From Thermoplasmata archaeon (GTDB lineage: Archaea > Thermoplasmatota > Thermoplasmata > Thermoplasmatales > Thermoplasmataceae): 60,870 bases of DNA. Each line of letters opens with the position of its first letter. Positions within the stretch are counted from its first letter, which is position 1. The notes beneath the pieces were generated by a model. That model had not been told where the DNA came from and made no database searches. It saw nothing but the letters and a program-made list of their open reading frames with translations. The stretch lies in NCBI GenBank assembly GCA_021802055.1, contig JAKAAY010000009.1, positions 1 to 60,870 of the forward strand, read 5' to 3'. Below, piece by piece: positions 36,845 to 45,920 of this stretch. The position numbers and the translations under genes were made by a program.

Positions 36845-37828
36845 ATGATCAATGCCCATGGGCATATTCTTGGGTTCGACGTGGGCGGGACCAAAATCTC
36901 CGCAGTCATCGGGAATGACAGGGGAGAAATTCGCGCCAAGATTGAAAGATTGACGGTAAAGCACCTTGGCAGGGACAGGCTGACTCAACAGCTGTATGAA
37001 ATGGGCCAGGAGGCAATGGATACGGTGGGACTGAGACATGTGGATGGAATCGGCATTGTATTTGCCGGGATCGTGGATAATGATCGGGGGATGGTTGTGA
37101 ACGCCCCAAATATCCCCGGGATGAGGAAATATGAGATAGTACCTCTGATCCAGGGGCGGTTTGATGCACCGACAGTGCTGGAGAACGATGCAACCGGGGC
37201 AGCAATCGCGGAAAGGATGTACGGTTCTGGCCGCAATGTCAACGATTTTGCCTACATAACCCTCAGCACAGGCATAGGCGGAGGTTTCTTCTCCGGAGGG
37301 AGACTGGTCAGGGGAGCACATGGGATTGCGGGCGAATTCGGGCATAACGTGATAATGGTCAATGGGCCAACCTGTGGATGCGGAAGGCAGGGCTGCCTTG
37401 AATCACTGGCAAGCGGTAAGGCCATAGCAAGACGGGTAAAGGAGAATATCAGCGCCTTCAGGGATTCAGGAGAACTGAGCCGGATTCCCATACAGAAAGT
37501 CGATGCAAAGGCAGTGTTTGATGCGATGGAGAAGGGCGATGGGTTATCCAGGCTTATCGTGGAAGAAACTGCGTATTACCTGGCAGTGGGGATCGTCAAC
37601 ATCGTGTGCACGCTTGACCCGGAAGTTATTATACTGGGTGGAGGCATCACGAAGTCAGGAAATTATCTTTTTCCACAGCTAAGGAAGGCTATAAGAGATG
37701 AATTCAAGTCCATGAAGCGACCCGTGAGAATTGTAAAGGCATTACCAAACGTAACTGACCTTGCCGCGGTGTCTCTTCCTCTTTTTTATAAAGACAGGCC
37801 TGGTCGCAAGTCGACCGGCGGAAAGTGA
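36845..37828 (+). CDS. ROK family sugar kinase (probable glucokinase)
   Basis: This 327-residue ROK kinase phosphorylates hexoses at C6 using ATP. FDVGGTKISAVIG near residue 10 binds ATP phosphate. ENDATGAAIAE near 117 contains the catalytic Asp. GEFGHNVI with the zinc motif CGCGRQGCLES at about 176-186 is the ROK signature. The ATG follows the nfeD stop directly, so the two genes are likely co-transcribed. Substrate preference (glucose, fructose, N-acetylmannosamine) cannot be fixed from these motifs. The basic C-terminus (RPGRKSTGGK) is short. Confidence 0.9.
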   Translation: MINAHGHILGFDVGGTKISAVIGNDRGEIRAKIERLTVKHLGRDRLTQQLYEMGQEAMDTVGLRHVDGIGIVFAGIVDNDRGMVVNAPNIPGMRKYEIVPLIQGRFDAPTVLENDATGAAIAERMYGSGRNVNDFAYITLSTGIGGGFFSGGRLVRGAHGIAGEFGHNVIMVNGPTCGCGRQGCLESLASGKAIARRVKENISAFRDSGELSRIPIQKVDAKAVFDAMEKGDGLSRLIVEETAYYLAVGIVNIVCTLDPEVIILGGGITKSGNYLFPQLRKAIRDEFKSMKRPVRIVKALPNVTDLAAVSLPLFYKDRPGRKSTGGK

Positions 37829-37896
37829 TATCACGCGGGCATACCGGCTTTATCTGATGGGCTAATATGGTCATCTTCCCTATTGGTACAGGCAAT

Positions 37897-38364
37897 TCAG
37901 TGCACGGAGTGTCTGCGTCCCTGCATTCCAGCAATCCTGTCCTGACAGAATCTGTAAAGTGCATCATAGAGCGGGAACTGGAGACGCATATTTTCAAAGT
38001 CATCACTGCACATTGAGCTGAAACCCAGTGCGGCAGCCTCAAGTCCAGCAGACTCCGGAGGCGCGTCATGGATATCGGCATCCGCCCCCCTGACAATTCT
38101 GGCAAGCTCAAGCAGCGCAGGATCCTTCAGGGAATACTTCTTGATTATGGAATCGAATGAAACATATTCATTTCCAGCCTCTGTGAAATGGAAAAGTTCT
38201 GCCCCACGCACATCAAATGGTATCGCTTGGTGCTCGCGCGCAAAATCCATGACCTTCTCTCCCGGAAGGAAAACAAATTCTGCTGCAGGGTCTACAAACC
38301 TTTTTATGACCCATGGGCAGGCTATGCGGTCAACCCTGGCCTTCTCTCTTGTCACCCATTTCAT
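37897..38364 (-). CDS. ChrB-like (chromate resistance domain) protein
   Basis: The protein matches the ChrB C-terminal domain: it opens MKWVTREKARVDRIACPW, contains FVDPAAEFVFLPGEKV, FDVRGAELFHF and HDAPPESAGLEA. I choose the ATG at 38364 because the domain begins there and a TATA-like ctttatgtg lies 25 nt upstream. A longer ORF to 38526 looks non-coding at its front. The product has 155 residues. The domain is tied to chromate resistance in bacteria, but in archaea it often stands alone, as here without a ChrA transporter gene, so the biological role is uncertain. Confidence 0.86.
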   Translation of the reverse strand: MKWVTREKARVDRIACPWVIKRFVDPAAEFVFLPGEKVMDFAREHQAIPFDVRGAELFHFTEAGNEYVSFDSIIKKYSLKDPALLELARIVRGADADIHDAPPESAGLEAAALGFSSMCSDDFENMRLQFPLYDALYRFCQDRIAGMQGRRHSVH

Positions 38365-38585
38365 ATAAACATAACGAAGCTTGTCACATAAAGTTTTAGA
38401 GTCCATATCCGATCTCTCGCTAACATTATTTTCAGGACAGCTTCTTTTTGCCCCACCGGTACTGAGGTGGATTTCTCCCAGTGTGGGATTAGTTGGGTTG
38501 GCGTGAACCAGTTGATGGCGATACAATCTCTCCGCAAATTAAAATACTGAGGCCTGCATGTTCATTTTGCATTCCGGCGATTTCT

Positions 38586-40382
38586 ATGCGGAACCACTTT
38601 CTGGTCATCTTAATGGTTCTCTTACTGTCCATGAGTATACTTTTTGGTACGGCCGCAACTTCGCGCGGAGAGGCTACTTCAGGCGATCATCCAACACCTC
38701 AGGTATCAACTTCACCAAATGGATCGGGATATGTCATTATGCCCTACCTCTATCCTGTATATCCTGGATACCAGAATGATCTGGAGAACCACACTTCAAT
38801 CATTTCCGGGCTCCAGTACGAAGACTATGCGATAAATACAACCGGTGCCCTTATCCACTGCGGCAGTGGGGGTGTCACCCAATCCCTCAAGCAGGCTGGT
38901 ATACCCGCATGGCCCATGATCGTTAACCTTTGCAATGTAACCGCAGTGAAAAATCTCGTTCATAATAAAAGCGGGTCTGAAGAGGTCTTTATCCAGAATG
39001 CGGTGGCTGATGCAGTAGACAACAATTACTCAGGATACTCCGTGGATTTTGAACCACCTTCCTCAGGTAACTTCAATCTTTCGGACGGGGCGTGTTATAT
39101 CACTTTTCTGAACAAGTTTCAGGCAGCCATGGAGGCCGTCGGCAAAGGGGTTTCTGTGGCAATATATCCTGCATACCAGGGATGCGTTTCTTCTGATCTC
39201 TACTACTACTTCTATCATCCCGTAGCCAGGATCAATGTGAGTTACGTTATGCCTATGGATTATTCAGCCTCCTTCAGCGGAAGTTGTGGCTTCAAGTCAT
39301 CGGTCGATTCCATGTTGAATGCTACAGGCACCTACATTCCAGAATCACATGTCGAGATCCTCATCATAACTACAAACTGCAACGACAATCTACCGATGAC
39401 TCAGAACCAATTATCTGAGAGAATCAGCTATATCCAGTCAGAGGGCATCACCGCAATGGGGGTATGGTCAATGAATATGACCGGAGGCTTTTACCCTTCT
39501 CAGAATCTGTGGAATCTAATGGGAGATTTCCATAACGGAAGCGAGATGTCAAAATACCAGGTGGAAGCTTTCTCTTCCGGCCTTCCCACTGGATCACAAT
39601 GGTGCATAAATGTGACCGGCTTGGGCAGTTATGCGGCATCCGGAGGTCCTGTATGCATCCAACTGCCCGATGGAACGTACCAGTATACAGTATCCTCCGC
39701 GAATAAGGATTACGTGCCCTCCTCATATTCCGGAAACTTCCGGGTCAACAATTCCTCTCTAAACATCACCTTAATCTTCCATGTTCTTTCATTTACCGTC
39801 TCACTGATGGAAAGCGGGCTCTCGGGTGGATCAGGATGGACCGTCTCACTTGCAGGGGCCACATATCAGCCATCCGCATCAGGTGAGGTTCAGACAAGCC
39901 TTTCTAACGGCACTTACCATTACTGTGCAATACCGGTCAATAGGGATTACAAACGCACCTGTGGTAGTTTTACCGTGAAAGGTGGATTCACGGAAGTAAC
40001 TGTTCATTTTTATCCCGTCACATACAGGGTAGAGGTAGTCTTACCAGACCCAGGGAACATAACGAAATGGTACATTGATCTCAACGGGTCTTCCAACATG
40101 TCTTCCGTCTCAAATTCCATCGTCTTGAACCTTATGAATGGGACATATCATGCAACCGTGGGCACCCTGACACCATACTACTCAAATCAGAACATTACGA
40201 TTACAGTAAACGGATCGAACCTGTTAATAAATGTGACCTTCAGCGGGTCTTGTGCAAGACAGCATCAGCAAACAATCTTCAGCATCCTGTACGAATATTC
40301 AATGCTCCCCCTTGCAATCTTATTCTCCATCATAGCCGTCTTCTTTTTCAAGACGAGAAAAAAACGGTCCCCAGGAAGATAA
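38586..40382 (+). CDS. secreted, membrane-anchored GH18-like protein
   Basis: The 598-residue protein has a signal peptide (MRNHFLVILMVLLLSMSI) and a glycoside-hydrolase-18-like barrel (about 40-340). In the barrel GYSVDFEPP corresponds to the DxxDxDxE motif with the catalytic Glu kept. Two or three beta-sandwich repeats follow (each with a SGLP/SGLSGG-SGW-V and NGTYHY pattern, about 350-560), then a C-terminal membrane anchor before RKKRSPGR. Many Cys in the barrel suggest disulphides. Asn-x-Ser/Thr sites abound, so it is probably glycosylated on the cell surface. The repeats are common in surface proteins of cell-wall-less Thermoplasmata. The start is the ATG at 38586, since the hydrophobic core begins there. 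Confidence 0.82.
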   Translation: MRNHFLVILMVLLLSMSILFGTAATSRGEATSGDHPTPQVSTSPNGSGYVIMPYLYPVYPGYQNDLENHTSIISGLQYEDYAINTTGALIHCGSGGVTQSLKQAGIPAWPMIVNLCNVTAVKNLVHNKSGSEEVFIQNAVADAVDNNYSGYSVDFEPPSSGNFNLSDGACYITFLNKFQAAMEAVGKGVSVAIYPAYQGCVSSDLYYYFYHPVARINVSYVMPMDYSASFSGSCGFKSSVDSMLNATGTYIPESHVEILIITTNCNDNLPMTQNQLSERISYIQSEGITAMGVWSMNMTGGFYPSQNLWNLMGDFHNGSEMSKYQVEAFSSGLPTGSQWCINVTGLGSYAASGGPVCIQLPDGTYQYTVSSANKDYVPSSYSGNFRVNNSSLNITLIFHVLSFTVSLMESGLSGGSGWTVSLAGATYQPSASGEVQTSLSNGTYHYCAIPVNRDYKRTCGSFTVKGGFTEVTVHFYPVTYRVEVVLPDPGNITKWYIDLNGSSNMSSVSNSIVLNLMNGTYHATVGTLTPYYSNQNITITVNGSNLLINVTFSGSCARQHQQTIFSILYEYSMLPLAILFSIIAVFFFKTRKKRSPGR

Positions 40383-40495
40383 TTTGAATCCATAAAGCCG
40401 GTCCTGGCTAGGATACCCATGGTCTCCTAAAACCTGAATTCAGTGGGTGTGAAGCCAAATCGTACCATTTTCGGCTTGGATACTGAAACTCTGCA

Positions 40496-40569
40496 AGCCG
40501 TCGACGGGATTCGATCCCGCGACCTTGTGCTTACCAAGCACACGCTCTACCAGGCTGAGCTACGACGGC
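40496..40569 (-). tRNA. tRNA-Thr (anticodon GGT)
   Basis: The reverse complement folds into a complete cloverleaf. The acceptor GCCGTCG pairs with CGACGGC. D-arm GCTC/GAGC, anticodon arm TGTGC/GCACA with loop TTGGTAA, and T-arm GCGGG/CCCGT (one weak pair) with loop ATCGAAT complete it. The loop puts GGT at 34-36, reading Thr ACC codons. CCA is not encoded and no intron is seen. A TATA-like tttttatata lies about 48 nt upstream on the minus strand. Confidence 0.95.
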
Positions 40570-40866
40570 GCCAAGCGCTGCTCACAGGCAGGCAGGGTCA
40601 AGTCCAATTAGAAGACTATATAAAAATCTTCCATGGATACGGGACTCTGCAGCGAATTCACCATTTAAACTGCAAAGCCATCCCTCTGGGGGATCTTAAA
40701 CAAGGCAGAGTAATTTTTGCCTCTTTGGGCGCAATTCAACACATTCCTGGACAATTCATGATGGCGGTAAGAGCGGACTGTCTTCCATGCCTTTCAACCG
40801 GGCCTTGCAAGTTCATTGGCAGATTCTAGGTCAAAATATTCTAATGAAGAAATCGGGGATGCCTCA
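40570..40866. other. intergenic region between tRNA-Thr and ahcY
   Basis: About 300 bases that carry the tRNA promoter (tttttatatagtc near 40613-40625, minus strand). A plus-strand ORF across this stretch runs through the tRNA and is not credible. Nothing else was seen. Confidence 0.4.
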
Positions 40867-42117
40867 TCAGGTACCCTCATTCCACGACTCAGAATACCTG
40901 ACCTGATCAGGGGTCAGTTGGTCTATCCTGATGCCTAGAGATTCAAGTTTTATTGAGGCAACCAGGCTGTCTATGGTATCAGGCACGCTGTATACTCCAG
41001 GCCTAAGGTCTTCATGATGCCCCACAAGATGTTCAGCGACCAGGGCCTGAATCGCAAAGCTCATGTCCATTATCTCAACAGGATGCCCCTGTCCGGAAGC
41101 CAGGTTGACTAGTCTTCCGTCTGCAACCAGGTTTACAAGATTTCCGTTTTCCAGTTTATACCTGACAATCTGTTCCCTGACTTTTGTCCTTTCCAAAGAC
41201 CTCTTTTCAAGCTCGCCAAACGGAATCTCATTGTTGAAATGTCCGGCGTTTGCCAGAATAATGTTTGGTTTTGCCTTGAGCAAATCATCATAGCTGACAA
41301 CCTCCTTCATGCCAGTTGCAGTCACAACAATGTCCGCGTTGCGTATTGCTGCGTTCATCTTTTCAACCTCAAACCCGTCCATCACAGCTTCGATAGCCTT
41401 GACGGGGTCCACCTCAGTTACCTTCACCTTTGCACCCATGCCCTTCATTCTCATTGCAATGCCTTTTCCGCAGTATCCATATCCTGCAACCACGACCGAT
41501 TTTCCCGCAATGAGGATGTTGGTAGAGTTCATGATCCCGTCCAGAGTGCTCTGTCCTGTGCCGTATCTGTTGTCGAAAAAATGCTTCATCTTTGCATCAT
41601 TAACGTCAAACATCGGAAACTTTAACACTCCGGCCTTTTCCATGGCCTTCAGCCGCACCACCCCTGTCGTTGTCTCCTCATTGCCTCCGATGATGTCCTG
41701 CAGTAGATCCTGTCTGGTATCATGAACGATGTTGACAAGATCCCCGCCGTCATCAATGATTACATTTGGCCTGAGGTCAAGCGTTTTGTTTAGGTTCTCA
41801 TAATATTCTTCCTGGGACATTCCTTTCTTTGCATATACCTCCATCCCATGATCCTTCCTGAGTGACTCCACAACGTTGTCGTCAGAGCTAAGCGGGTTAC
41901 AGGACGCCATTCTCAGGTGGGCTCCACCCTCCTTCAGGAGGAGAGCGAAAATGCCCGTCTTTGCCTCAACGTGCAGAGCCATTGAGATCTTGAGTCCTTT
42001 GAATGGCTTTTCCTCAGCGAAGCGTTTCCTTAATCTGCCACATACATCCATGTGATCCCTGGCCCAGTTCAGTCTCATCAAACCTATCTCAGCACTCAAT
42101 TCAAACACTGTTTGCAC
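40867..42117 (-). CDS. ahcY: adenosylhomocysteinase
   Basis: This NAD-dependent enzyme splits S-adenosylhomocysteine, the by-product of SAM methyltransferases, into adenosine (or in some archaea inosine) and homocysteine. ALHVEAKTGIFALL near residue 46 and the NAD loop VVAGYGYCGKGIAMRMKG at about 208-225 are family motifs, and the late ASGQGHPVEIMDMSFAIQ is also characteristic. The 416-residue length fits the archaeal enzyme without the plant/protist insertion. The ATG at 42117 or the one at codon 14 (MRLNWARDHM) could start it. It supports the several methyltransferases in this window. Confidence 0.95.
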   Translation of the reverse strand: MQTVFELSAEIGLMRLNWARDHMDVCGRLRKRFAEEKPFKGLKISMALHVEAKTGIFALLLKEGGAHLRMASCNPLSSDDNVVESLRKDHGMEVYAKKGMSQEEYYENLNKTLDLRPNVIIDDGGDLVNIVHDTRQDLLQDIIGGNEETTTGVVRLKAMEKAGVLKFPMFDVNDAKMKHFFDNRYGTGQSTLDGIMNSTNILIAGKSVVVAGYGYCGKGIAMRMKGMGAKVKVTEVDPVKAIEAVMDGFEVEKMNAAIRNADIVVTATGMKEVVSYDDLLKAKPNIILANAGHFNNEIPFGELEKRSLERTKVREQIVRYKLENGNLVNLVADGRLVNLASGQGHPVEIMDMSFAIQALVAEHLVGHHEDLRPGVYSVPDTIDSLVASIKLESLGIRIDQLTPDQVRYSESWNEGT

Positions 42118-42227
42118 ATAACGAGGAGGTATTCAAATATGATTAGATGCTGCCATTTGTCCCTGCCACAGGCTAGAAATAATGCCGGGAAATCAGTAAT
42201 AATAGTTGGGGGATACAGGTAGAATAA

Positions 42228-44306
42228 ATGAAGGTCAGCGAAGCGGGTTTCGGGCAGGATTTCCTTTCCCTCACCGGAGGAAAGGATTTCGATCTTTATC
42301 CTCATCAGAGAGAGGCCATAGAGAAAGTGGCTGAGGGTAAGAACGTGCTTGTCACGGTTCCCACAGCAGCCGGTAAAACAGTGATCGCATATGCAGGCAT
42401 ACTTCACAATTTCAGGAAAGGACGGAAATCCCTCTACATTGTACCGCTGAAGGCTCTGGCTTCCGAGAAATTCTCGGAACTTAGGGCCATGAGGTCCCTG
42501 GGTGCGAGAGTTACCATTGCCATTGGCGACTACGATGTGGATCCTTCTACTCTCGGCAGATACGATGTGATCATATGTACCTCTGAGAAGGCTGACTCCC
42601 TCATCCATCACGACCCTGATTTCCTTGCTGAAGTGGGGCTCATAGTGGCGGACGAGCTTCATCTCATCGGTGAGAAATCGAGAGGTTCCAGGCTGGAGGC
42701 GGTACTGACTGCAGCCAGAATAGTGAACCCGGGCACCCAGATAGTAGCCCTATCTGCAACCATTACAAATGCAGGGGAAATCGCCAGATGGCTTGACGCT
42801 GATCTGGTTCAGAGCGATTTCAGGCCTGTCCCCCTCACATCCATGATTCTTTACAGGGGCAGGTACTATGATGGAGACGGCAATCCTCTTGACGAGAAGT
42901 CACCTGCAAGCATGGAAGAACTGGTCAGGACGCAGGTTGAGGCAGGCGGTCAGGTTATAATATTCAGAAATTCCAGAAAGAGGGTCGAGGAAACAGCGGT
43001 ACAGTTTCCAAATATATTGCCGGTTCATGAAGAGGGCAGAAGTGAAGATACTGGCGAAACGGACAGGCTCACCGGGATCATAGACGAAATTGCACCCAGG
43101 GGGATCGCCTTCCATCATGCGGGACTCCCAATAGGTACCCGGACCAGGATCGAGGACCACTTCAGAAAGGGGAGGATAAAGGTCATTGTGGCGACTCCAA
43201 CTCTTGCAGCTGGCGTGAATCTCCCTGCCAGGGCAGTTATTATTAGGGACATCACAAGATATTCAGGCGGAGTCAGCGACTACATTTCCACGGGCGAGGT
43301 GAAGCAGATGATGGGTAGGGCGGGTAGGCCTGGATACGACACCCATGGTGTGGCGGTGATCTTTGCCTCCTCAGACATGGGGTTTGAAAGATCTATGAGA
43401 TATCTGAGCGAGGAGGCTGAGCCAGTACTTTCGCAGCTCAACAGTGAAGAACTGATCAGGTTCAATGTGCTTGCACTTGTTGCGTCCGGCCTGGCATCAG
43501 ATCATAAGGGAATTATGGAATTCTTTGAGAAAACTCTCATGCACTCTCAGGGCCTCTCGAGGAACGTGGAGAAATTTGTAGACGAATCCACGAAATTTCT
43601 CCTGGAAAATTCATTCCTGCGGAAGGGATCGGATGGCTACAGGGCCACGAGCTTCGGTGAGATGGTCAGCAACCTGTATATTGATCCCGTGGTCGCCCTT
43701 GAGATAAAGAGATACCTGGAAGGAGAATTCAGGGAGTCCACTGCAATATACCGCGTAGCTCTTGTGAGTGACATTGGATACATATCCATGACACGGGACG
43801 ATTATTACATGGTTGAGAATTTTCTTGATAAGAACGGGATAGAGGACTATAGCGAAGAATCATACAAGGCGGCAAAAATCGCGATGATATTCCTGGACTG
43901 GATAGAGGAGATCCCAATCAGAAATATAGAGGATAAGTACAACATTGGCTATGGGGACATTCAGTCAAGGTCATCGACTCTTGAATGGCTCCTGTATTCC
44001 ATGGCCAGACTGGCACAGATGTTCAGGCCGGAAGCACAGAGAAGATGCGACATGCTGGCACTCAGGGTAAGGGAAGGGATAAGGGAAGAGATAGTTTCCC
44101 TCACTACTATCCCAGGCATTGGCCGCGTCAGGGCCAGGAGACTCTATGTAGCTGGGCTCAGGACGCCCAAGGAAGTGGCCAGGAGCACAGTTGAGAGGAT
44201 TTCCTCCATCTTCGGCTTCTCCCAGAAACTGGCCACAAGTATCATCGCTTATGCCAGGAGAATCACGGGGGAGAAAGAGAATGAAGGAACACCTGAAGAT
44301 CCATAA
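42228..44306 (+). CDS. hel308: ATP-dependent DNA helicase Hel308
   Basis: This superfamily 2 Ski2-like helicase acts at stalled replication forks in archaea. It has a Q-motif-like YPHQREAIEKV near 24, Walker A TVPTAAGKT near 39-47, DEAD-type DELH, LSATITN (motif III), and motif VI in QMMGRAGRPGYD near 362. A helix-hairpin-helix near the C-terminus (TTIPGIGRVRARRLYVAGL) matches domain 5 of Hel308. The 692-residue length is normal. Its last 26 bp overlap the following trm5-like gene, showing an operon. Confidence 0.94.
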   Translation: MKVSEAGFGQDFLSLTGGKDFDLYPHQREAIEKVAEGKNVLVTVPTAAGKTVIAYAGILHNFRKGRKSLYIVPLKALASEKFSELRAMRSLGARVTIAIGDYDVDPSTLGRYDVIICTSEKADSLIHHDPDFLAEVGLIVADELHLIGEKSRGSRLEAVLTAARIVNPGTQIVALSATITNAGEIARWLDADLVQSDFRPVPLTSMILYRGRYYDGDGNPLDEKSPASMEELVRTQVEAGGQVIIFRNSRKRVEETAVQFPNILPVHEEGRSEDTGETDRLTGIIDEIAPRGIAFHHAGLPIGTRTRIEDHFRKGRIKVIVATPTLAAGVNLPARAVIIRDITRYSGGVSDYISTGEVKQMMGRAGRPGYDTHGVAVIFASSDMGFERSMRYLSEEAEPVLSQLNSEELIRFNVLALVASGLASDHKGIMEFFEKTLMHSQGLSRNVEKFVDESTKFLLENSFLRKGSDGYRATSFGEMVSNLYIDPVVALEIKRYLEGEFRESTAIYRVALVSDIGYISMTRDDYYMVENFLDKNGIEDYSEESYKAAKIAMIFLDWIEEIPIRNIEDKYNIGYGDIQSRSSTLEWLLYSMARLAQMFRPEAQRRCDMLALRVREGIREEIVSLTTIPGIGRVRARRLYVAGLRTPKEVARSTVERISSIFGFSQKLATSIIAYARRITGEKENEGTPEDP

Positions 44307-45246
44307 GTCATCCGGCGAGGTCGCAATCAGGATACTCAAGAATTCCGGGGCAATCGACCATGGATTCAGCATCATCAGGGCTGGAGAATTCCTGCTGATC
44401 CCTCTGGCTTTTGTGCCTTCCGCAGGCGATCTGCCGGGGGAGGTCGTGAAGCATGAGGAGGAACCAAGGGAGAAGAGGCCGTATCCTTCAAGGATTTCCG
44501 GCAGTTATGATGTCATAGGCCATATCGCCATATCCAAGGAGAAGGATCCAGCAAAGTTGAAGGAACTCGCCGAAGGCCTGCTCAACTCAGGAAAGGGCAT
44601 AAAGAGCGTATACTTCGATGGTGGCGTAAAGGGAGATACGCGGATCAGGGATCTGGCTCTCATTGCCGGAGAAGATGCACCAGTTGCGACCTACCGGGAA
44701 AATGGTATTATCCTCAAGGTTGACGTGACCAGAGTCTATTTTTCACCACGGCTCGCCACGGAAAGGTTGCTTCTTTCCTCAAAGGTTGCCAGCGGTGAGA
44801 AAATAGTGGACATGTTTTCAGGCGTGGGCTCCTTTGCCATTAACATCGCTTCGAAGGTAGACGCGCACATCACCGCCATTGATATCAATGCCGCAGCGGT
44901 TTCACTCATGCGGGACAACATTCTCATCAACAGGCTCAAGGGGACTGTAGAACCTGTACTAGCAGACTCTACAGCAACTATTCGGGAATACGGCAACATG
45001 GACAGAATAATAATGAACCTACCTCACGGGGCACATTCGCACGTCAGGCAAGCGATGTGGAGTCTCAGAGAAGGCGGAAGAATAAACTATTATGAAATAT
45101 GTGACTTCGAAGGGTTGGAATACAGGCTTGAGGAGTTCAGGGAGCTGGGCCTAACTGTAGCGGAGAAAAGGGAGGTTCATGCCTATTCCAGCAGGGAAAG
45201 AATGTACTCCGTGGAACTCATTAAAGGCAGTCAGGCCAGGTCATAG
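44281..45246 (+). CDS. trm5: Trm5-family tRNA (guanine37-N1) methyltransferase
   Basis: This class I SAM methyltransferase should modify G37 next to the anticodon to prevent frameshifting. FSGVGSFAINIASK binds SAM, IDINAAAVSLMRDNILIN follows, and MNLPHGAH is the Trm5/Taw2 NLP motif. An N-terminal domain of about 150 residues with YDVIGHIAI is as in Trm5. I start at 44281, where ATG overlaps the helicase end, not at the longer 44191. The protein has 321 residues. Trm5 and the wyosine enzyme Taw2 are close relatives, so Taw2 remains possible. Confidence 0.88.
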   Translation: MKEHLKIHKSSGEVAIRILKNSGAIDHGFSIIRAGEFLLIPLAFVPSAGDLPGEVVKHEEEPREKRPYPSRISGSYDVIGHIAISKEKDPAKLKELAEGLLNSGKGIKSVYFDGGVKGDTRIRDLALIAGEDAPVATYRENGIILKVDVTRVYFSPRLATERLLLSSKVASGEKIVDMFSGVGSFAINIASKVDAHITAIDINAAAVSLMRDNILINRLKGTVEPVLADSTATIREYGNMDRIIMNLPHGAHSHVRQAMWSLREGGRINYYEICDFEGLEYRLEEFRELGLTVAEKREVHAYSSRERMYSVELIKGSQARS

Positions 45247-45302
45247 ATATCGTAACCCAGCATTCACAGATTTCCGCACAACCATCATATACCCGCGATT
45301 GA

Positions 45303-45788
45303 ATGGGCACATTGATGATCCGTCTAGTCCAAATGAATGAAGAGGAATTCGAACCTTTCGCCCATGCCATCGCAATAAACTACGCCGATGGGAAGGTGAA
45401 ATCTGGAAGCTGGGATGCGGACAACTCCATTGGGAGGGCCAAAATGGTTCTTGAGGAAATCCTCCCGCAGGGCATGAAAACCAGGAACCATTTTTTCTAC
45501 ACGATTCAGGACGGGGGAAACGGGGAACATGTTGGGAGCATCTGGCTTGGAGTCAGGGAGAAAACCGAAGACCCACCGGGGCTCTGGGTATGGGATATAA
45601 TGATTGACGAAAAATTCAGACGCAAAGGATATGGGCGGCAGGCCATGCTGGCCGCCGAGAATCTGGGACGTGAAATGGGCCAGAACTCCATCTCTCTCCA
45701 CGTTTTTGGCCATAACAGGGCTGCCGTGGAGCTCTACAGAAGCCTTGGTTATGAACCGGCAAGCATCGTTATGACAAAACAGCTGTAG
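45303..45788 (+). CDS. GNAT family N-acetyltransferase
   Basis: The 161-residue protein has the acetyl-CoA loop RRKGYGRQAMLAAE near 103-116. The typical GNAT beta4 strand LWVWDIMIDEKF comes before it and HVFGHNRAAVELYRSLGYEPASIVM after it. It probably acetylates a small molecule or a protein N-terminus. It does not look like RimI, whose substrate loop differs. It starts 56 bp after trm5 and could be read from its own promoter. An ATG at 45315 is an alternative start. Confidence 0.88.
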   Translation: MGTLMIRLVQMNEEEFEPFAHAIAINYADGKVKSGSWDADNSIGRAKMVLEEILPQGMKTRNHFFYTIQDGGNGEHVGSIWLGVREKTEDPPGLWVWDIMIDEKFRRKGYGRQAMLAAENLGREMGQNSISLHVFGHNRAAVELYRSLGYEPASIVMTKQL

Positions 45789-45920
45789 ATCGAGACCAGG
45801 CATTACCCGAAGACTGGCCGCAGAGAGTTGCTTGAGTGGCAAAAACCGAGTACCCCGCGATCTCATTTAAACAAGAGATTTGCTTAAAAAGGCATACGCG
45901 CTCTGGGATCGGGCAAGTAA

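Noticed and set aside
40443-40829. 128-codon plus-strand ORF as a coding gene
   Set aside because: It runs straight through the tRNA-Thr gene on the other strand and has no recognisable domain.
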